Source of the DNA: Bacteroidales bacterium
Lineage (GTDB): Bacteria > Bacteroidota > Bacteroidia > Bacteroidales > UBA10428
Assembly: GCA_035299085.1 (NCBI GenBank)
Contig: DATGXG010000052.1
Location: forward strand, 62,001 to 126,000
Length of the DNA: 64,000 bases
Reading direction: 5' to 3'
Notes under the pieces: generated by a model
What the model was told of the DNA's origin: nothing
The model's database searches: none
The model's input: only the letters and a program-made list of their open reading frames with translations
Shown here: one piece after another, positions 60,650-64,000 of the stretch
Position numbering within the stretch: the first letter of the stretch is position 1
Layout: every line of letters starts with the position of its first letter
Made by a program: the position numbers and the translations under genes

Positions 60650-60744
60650 GGCTGTAGGCTGTAGGCTATAGGCTGCAGGCTATAGGTCATTTAAAACCTT
60701 CCTCCTTCTCCTACAGCCTACAGCCTGCAGCCTACAGCCTACTC
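60650..60744. repeat. Paired inverted heptamer arrays, GGCTGTA and CCTACAG
   Basis: Five units GGCTGTA, GGCTGTA, GGCTATA, GGCTGCA, GGCTATA (60650-60684) are followed after a short AT-rich gap by CCTACAG, CCTACAG, CCTGCAG, CCTACAG, CCTACTC (60710-60744). The arms are complementary and can form a long hairpin between the two M4 genes. The TAG stop of the right-hand gene (60739-60741, minus strand) is in the last unit. Confidence 0.92.
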
Positions 60745-63700
60745 CTTCACAATCTTATGCCTCGTCGTTCCCTCTTTGGTTTTCAGCTCCATGATATACA
60801 AACCCTTGCTTAGTGGAGACAGGTCAACCTGTGATTGATTTTTGGCCGAAAGAATCAATTTCCCGGCTGTGTTGAAAAGGGCAATGGAGAAATCACCGTT
60901 GTAATGAATATTCAGCTTGTCCGTTACCGGGTTCGGGTAGAAAATCATTGCTTCCCCAGATACTTCGCCTGAAGGAGTGGCACCTCCTACAACAATATAC
61001 CCCTCACGGTTCAGTGTATTATTACCTACAGAGTTTGTCGCTTTCAGGGTTACCCGGTATGTGCCGTTGGTACTATATGTAACCTGGGGATTCTGCTGTG
61101 TTGAACTTGATGGCGTCCCTCCCTGGAAGGTCCATTGCCATGAAGTCGGTTCATTTTCGGAAAGGTCAACAAATTTCACAACCAGCGGAGCACCACCTGT
61201 TTTGTAGTCTGCCGTGAAATTGGCAACGGGCGGAAGACCAAGTACCCTTGTTCCCACTGCATAATATACTGGCCATTTAGCAAATTCCATAAAGAGTTGC
61301 GGATCTGCTGCAGGCGTGATCCTGTCATTCTCAAGAGGCACTGTATATATATCTTCCTCATCCGTGTTGAGCACAGTAAAAGCCAGCTTGTCGTCATTCT
61401 TTGAAAACGAAGGGAAACCAAGCGTAGTATTTGGAGTGATATATTGAAGGTCACCTGTTTCAAGGTTGGCACCGTAAATTCCGAATTCTTCATTTGTGCC
61501 GTCGTAGTAGTAATAATCAAATGCAATGATGTTGCCCGAATTCTTTGAGAATACGGGGTTCCCTACGCTGACATTTTCAGGAAGCGAAGTGAACAGCTTC
61601 AGAATGGATCCGTCACCAAAAGAGGATGTATGATTATCCCATACTTTCATAAATCCTACATCCCAGTATGAAATATTATCCTCTGTGCTTGAATAAAGCT
61701 GGTTATAGGCATCATAAATGACATATTCACCTGAAGGGTCAAATTCAATGGCATCGGCATACAAAACACCGCCTGCATTTACTTCGCTTGTGGTGGGATT
61801 GTAAAGTTTAAACTTATTCCACTTATCCAGTCCAAAATCATATACGTAAATCGATGTGTCCACTTCGGTTGAAATAGCAGCAATCCTGTTTCCGTCGCGT
61901 GACACAGCCACGTTGTCGAAGAACTGTTCGTCAGAAAGCGACTGTTCGAGTGGATTTTCCGGATCAAGACTCAGAACGTAAATACGATCGTCAGTTCCCA
62001 CATACACTCCGACCGATCCATCGTCGGTTACACTCACCTTCCTTTTAATTTCAGCGGAAGAGTAAGGCTGATAGTTAGTACCTGAAGTGGGCCCGGCATA
62101 AATTGTAGAAGAATAACCCGGATCGGTGTTATACATAAGGAGGTACTCAGGTCCGGGATTTGTATTGTATTCGTCGGGAACGTCCACAGGGCTGTCCTCC
62201 TGTATACCCACCACGTCGAAGGCTTCTCCTGCCTTCACGGCTTCATTTGAGCTGTTGCCGTAAAGATCTTTGGCTGCCTGCACAACGGCTATCCGGAGAT
62301 CGATGAACTGCGAAGTCTTAGTCAGGTATTCGGCAAGGGCCCTGTAGTAAACCTGCTCGGCTTTATCTTTTCCCACTGCAGTTGCAAACAGGTAAAAGGC
62401 ACGGTTCGGTATACCGCTGTTGATATGCACACCGCCATTGTCCTGGCTTCCAAGGTACATCTCTGATAAATGGGCCGGTTGCCAGTACATGTCAGTCTGG
62501 CTACCGCCATTATGCGGATCTGCCATGCTTCTTAAAGCACCTGAAGGAAAATGCGCCGGTTTAACCACATCTTCACCGATCAGCCAGTCTTCACGGTCAA
62601 CCATAATTCCGAATATGTCCGCAAAACTTTCATTAATGGCGCCTGATTGGCCCTGGTATTCCAGGTTAGCTGTATTGGATACAACTCCGTGACCTAATTC
62701 GTGTGCGGCCACATCAAGACCACCCGCAAGCGATTTAAAATACGATCCTCCGTTACCATAAAAGATTGCCTGCCCGTTCCAAAAAGCGTTTTCCATTGAA
62801 CCGCCGTCTTCATCGGCTACATTTACAAGCGATATGATGTTGCCTCCCTGGCCGTTAAGCGAATTGCGTCCGAACTTCGAGAGAAAATACGAGTAAGCCA
62901 GTTTTGCATTGTAATGCGCAGATACAGCCGACTGTTTCTGCGACCATAAATTATCTGCACATGTTACATAATTGTAATTAAGATTAACAGTGGATGTGTT
63001 ATTGGCATCAAGCGTCATGATCATTCCTTCACCCGACTGATTGTTATACATGGTTTCAGCCATGTTGATCAGGTAGTATGTTCCCTGTTCAAGGTACACA
63101 TTGAGTGACCGGTTGACGTTGTTCAGGTCGGTTGAATTGGCTGTTGTAGGGCCGTCCGACTGGGTGTTGTTATATTTCCTGAGAATTTCGCCTGTACGGG
63201 CATCAATAAAATATTTCCATTCCTGCACTAAATTAGGCCTTACGCTGATAACCCAGGCGAGCCTGTATTCATTCTGCCCTTTATCAACAATTATAAGTTC
63301 AGATGTCGGAGCGTCATAATGTAGCAGTTTTTTCTCATCGGCATTTAAGTCTCTTACAACAGTATTCTTTTTCAGATCAGCCATCACCTTTGAAATGCCG
63401 GAGGTCGAGGTTACCAAAGGTTTAACGTCTATGTCGGTTTTTAACTTGAAGAATGAACCTGTAAACCGTTCCTTTTGGGCATCCAGATGCCATGTTGATT
63501 CAGTGCCGTATACTTCAATACCCTTGTATTGCTGGACAGAACGGATATGGGTAATGCCGAGATCATCTGTGTGCCGGGCGGTTATTCTGAACGATTCCCT
63601 AGGATTCAGAATTCCTGATATATTCTTTGTGCTTTCAAGAAAACGATAAAACTTTTCTTCGGCACTGATTCCGGCCTGTGAATTCATTGGGTTTATAGTT

Positions 63701-63954
63701 CTTTCAATGTAAACGGGACCGTTTTTGCCTTTGCTCACAAGCGGTCTGTCGGCTTTCTGCCTCAAAGGCAGGGAGAGTTGACGGATAGAAGCCTGAGATG
63801 TAACGGCTTTCTGATTGACTGCCGTAGATTTAACAAATTTCAGTTGGGTTTTAACTGTGCCTGCCGGATTTTTCCTTACCTGTTTGAATTGGGACTGCCC
63901 GGTTACACCAAATGAAATTAACGTGATTAGTAATCCGAGTAAAAGTTTTTTCAT
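60739..63954 (-). CDS. M4 family metallopeptidase with TolB-like propeller, PKD and T9SS sorting domain, copy 2
   Basis: This 1071-residue paralogue of the previous protease has the same architecture: signal peptide (MKKLLLGLLITLISFGVTGQ), FTP/PepSY propeptide, and an M4 catalytic domain with HELGH (His418, Glu419, His422) and Glu442 (GAINESFADIFGIMVDR). It continues with a GGVHINSGIPNRAFYLFA segment, TolB-type propeller, PKD (FVDLSENEPTSWQWTFQGG) and a T9SS type A sorting signal ending LKTKEGTTRHKIVKE. Both proteins should be exported through the outer membrane and anchored or released after processing. The first 30 residues of the mature protein are Lys/Gln-rich. The two genes flank an inverted heptamer array. 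Confidence 0.94.
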   Translation of the reverse strand: MKKLLLGLLITLISFGVTGQSQFKQVRKNPAGTVKTQLKFVKSTAVNQKAVTSQASIRQLSLPLRQKADRPLVSKGKNGPVYIERTINPMNSQAGISAEEKFYRFLESTKNISGILNPRESFRITARHTDDLGITHIRSVQQYKGIEVYGTESTWHLDAQKERFTGSFFKLKTDIDVKPLVTSTSGISKVMADLKKNTVVRDLNADEKKLLHYDAPTSELIIVDKGQNEYRLAWVISVRPNLVQEWKYFIDARTGEILRKYNNTQSDGPTTANSTDLNNVNRSLNVYLEQGTYYLINMAETMYNNQSGEGMIMTLDANNTSTVNLNYNYVTCADNLWSQKQSAVSAHYNAKLAYSYFLSKFGRNSLNGQGGNIISLVNVADEDGGSMENAFWNGQAIFYGNGGSYFKSLAGGLDVAAHELGHGVVSNTANLEYQGQSGAINESFADIFGIMVDREDWLIGEDVVKPAHFPSGALRSMADPHNGGSQTDMYWQPAHLSEMYLGSQDNGGVHINSGIPNRAFYLFATAVGKDKAEQVYYRALAEYLTKTSQFIDLRIAVVQAAKDLYGNSSNEAVKAGEAFDVVGIQEDSPVDVPDEYNTNPGPEYLLMYNTDPGYSSTIYAGPTSGTNYQPYSSAEIKRKVSVTDDGSVGVYVGTDDRIYVLSLDPENPLEQSLSDEQFFDNVAVSRDGNRIAAISTEVDTSIYVYDFGLDKWNKFKLYNPTTSEVNAGGVLYADAIEFDPSGEYVIYDAYNQLYSSTEDNISYWDVGFMKVWDNHTSSFGDGSILKLFTSLPENVSVGNPVFSKNSGNIIAFDYYYYDGTNEEFGIYGANLETGDLQYITPNTTLGFPSFSKNDDKLAFTVLNTDEEDIYTVPLENDRITPAADPQLFMEFAKWPVYYAVGTRVLGLPPVANFTADYKTGGAPLVVKFVDLSENEPTSWQWTFQGGTPSSSTQQNPQVTYSTNGTYRVTLKATNSVGNNTLNREGYIVVGGATPSGEVSGEAMIFYPNPVTDKLNIHYNGDFSIALFNTAGKLILSAKNQSQVDLSPLSKGLYIMELKTKEGTTRHKIVKE

Positions 63955-64000
63955 AGATTATTGTTTTACGGTTGACATAAGGGTTTTATATAATTCTTTA

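Overview
The window reads as a chromosomal segment of a Bacteroidota bacterium, most likely class Bacteroidia (inference). The evidence is type IX secretion (T9SS) sorting domains on several exported proteins, matches to the phylum-specific promoter (TTTG about 19-21 bases before TAnnTTTG), almost no Shine-Dalgarno sequences, a hybrid histidine kinase with a two-component-regulator propeller, the alternative GlmU-like protein, an S46 dipeptidyl-peptidase, a NagB/PIG-L fusion and DUF5686. The gene content is mainly housekeeping with a few accessory blocks. There is no prophage, insertion sequence, CRISPR array or rRNA operon.

Layout. 1-8.1 kb: start of a sigma-54 activator gene, kdsB and waaA (Kdo activation and transfer to lipid A) separated by a GH5-like lipoprotein gene, a Mn-type and an Fe-type superoxide dismutase, then a patatin/POTRA/barrel protein and a PKD protein with a T9SS sorting domain. 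8.3-17.4 kb: thyA-folA, small exported proteins, a DUF5686 outer-membrane protein and a 1309-residue hybrid sensor kinase. 17.4-25.8 kb: tRNA-His, an aminotransferase-V/acetyltransferase pair, rpmE, a GlmU-like protein, lon, a LiaF-like membrane protein and coaD. 25.8-33 kb: a TlpA-like protein, NUDIX, pyrE, an SRPBCC protein, birA and the rsfS-ftsH-cdsA operon. 33-38 kb: a threonine-to-glycine pair (kbl plus an SDR-type threonine dehydrogenase) and the NagB/PIG-L fusion. 38.2-44.6 kb, minus strand: ppiD, a CNNM/CorC (GldE-type) protein, lptC, coaX and a flippase. 44.7-49.5 kb: rnhB, the S46 peptidase, marC, rnhA, a SiaB-like protein and an exported PqqD-like protein. 49.7-55 kb: a tight operon of glycosyltransferase, HAD protein, glycosyltransferase and GH13_18 phosphorylase. 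55-64 kb, minus strand: two YfiR paralogues, a lysine-rich microprotein, an esterase and two large tandem M4 metallopeptidases.

The two most interesting signals are these. (1) Several intergenic arrays have unrelated unit sequences (CAAACCT, GGTAATC, GGCTGTA and their complements) but all have a period of exactly 7 bases. They often form inverted pairs, and three of them contain the stop codon of an adjacent gene. (2) The glycosyltransferase/HAD/glycosyltransferase/GH13_18 operon looks like an uncharacterised pathway for making and phosphorolytically recycling an alpha-glucoside, possibly a compatible solute.

No gene-free stretch exceeds 300 bases once the 35-codon lysine-rich ORF at 56.3 kb is counted.
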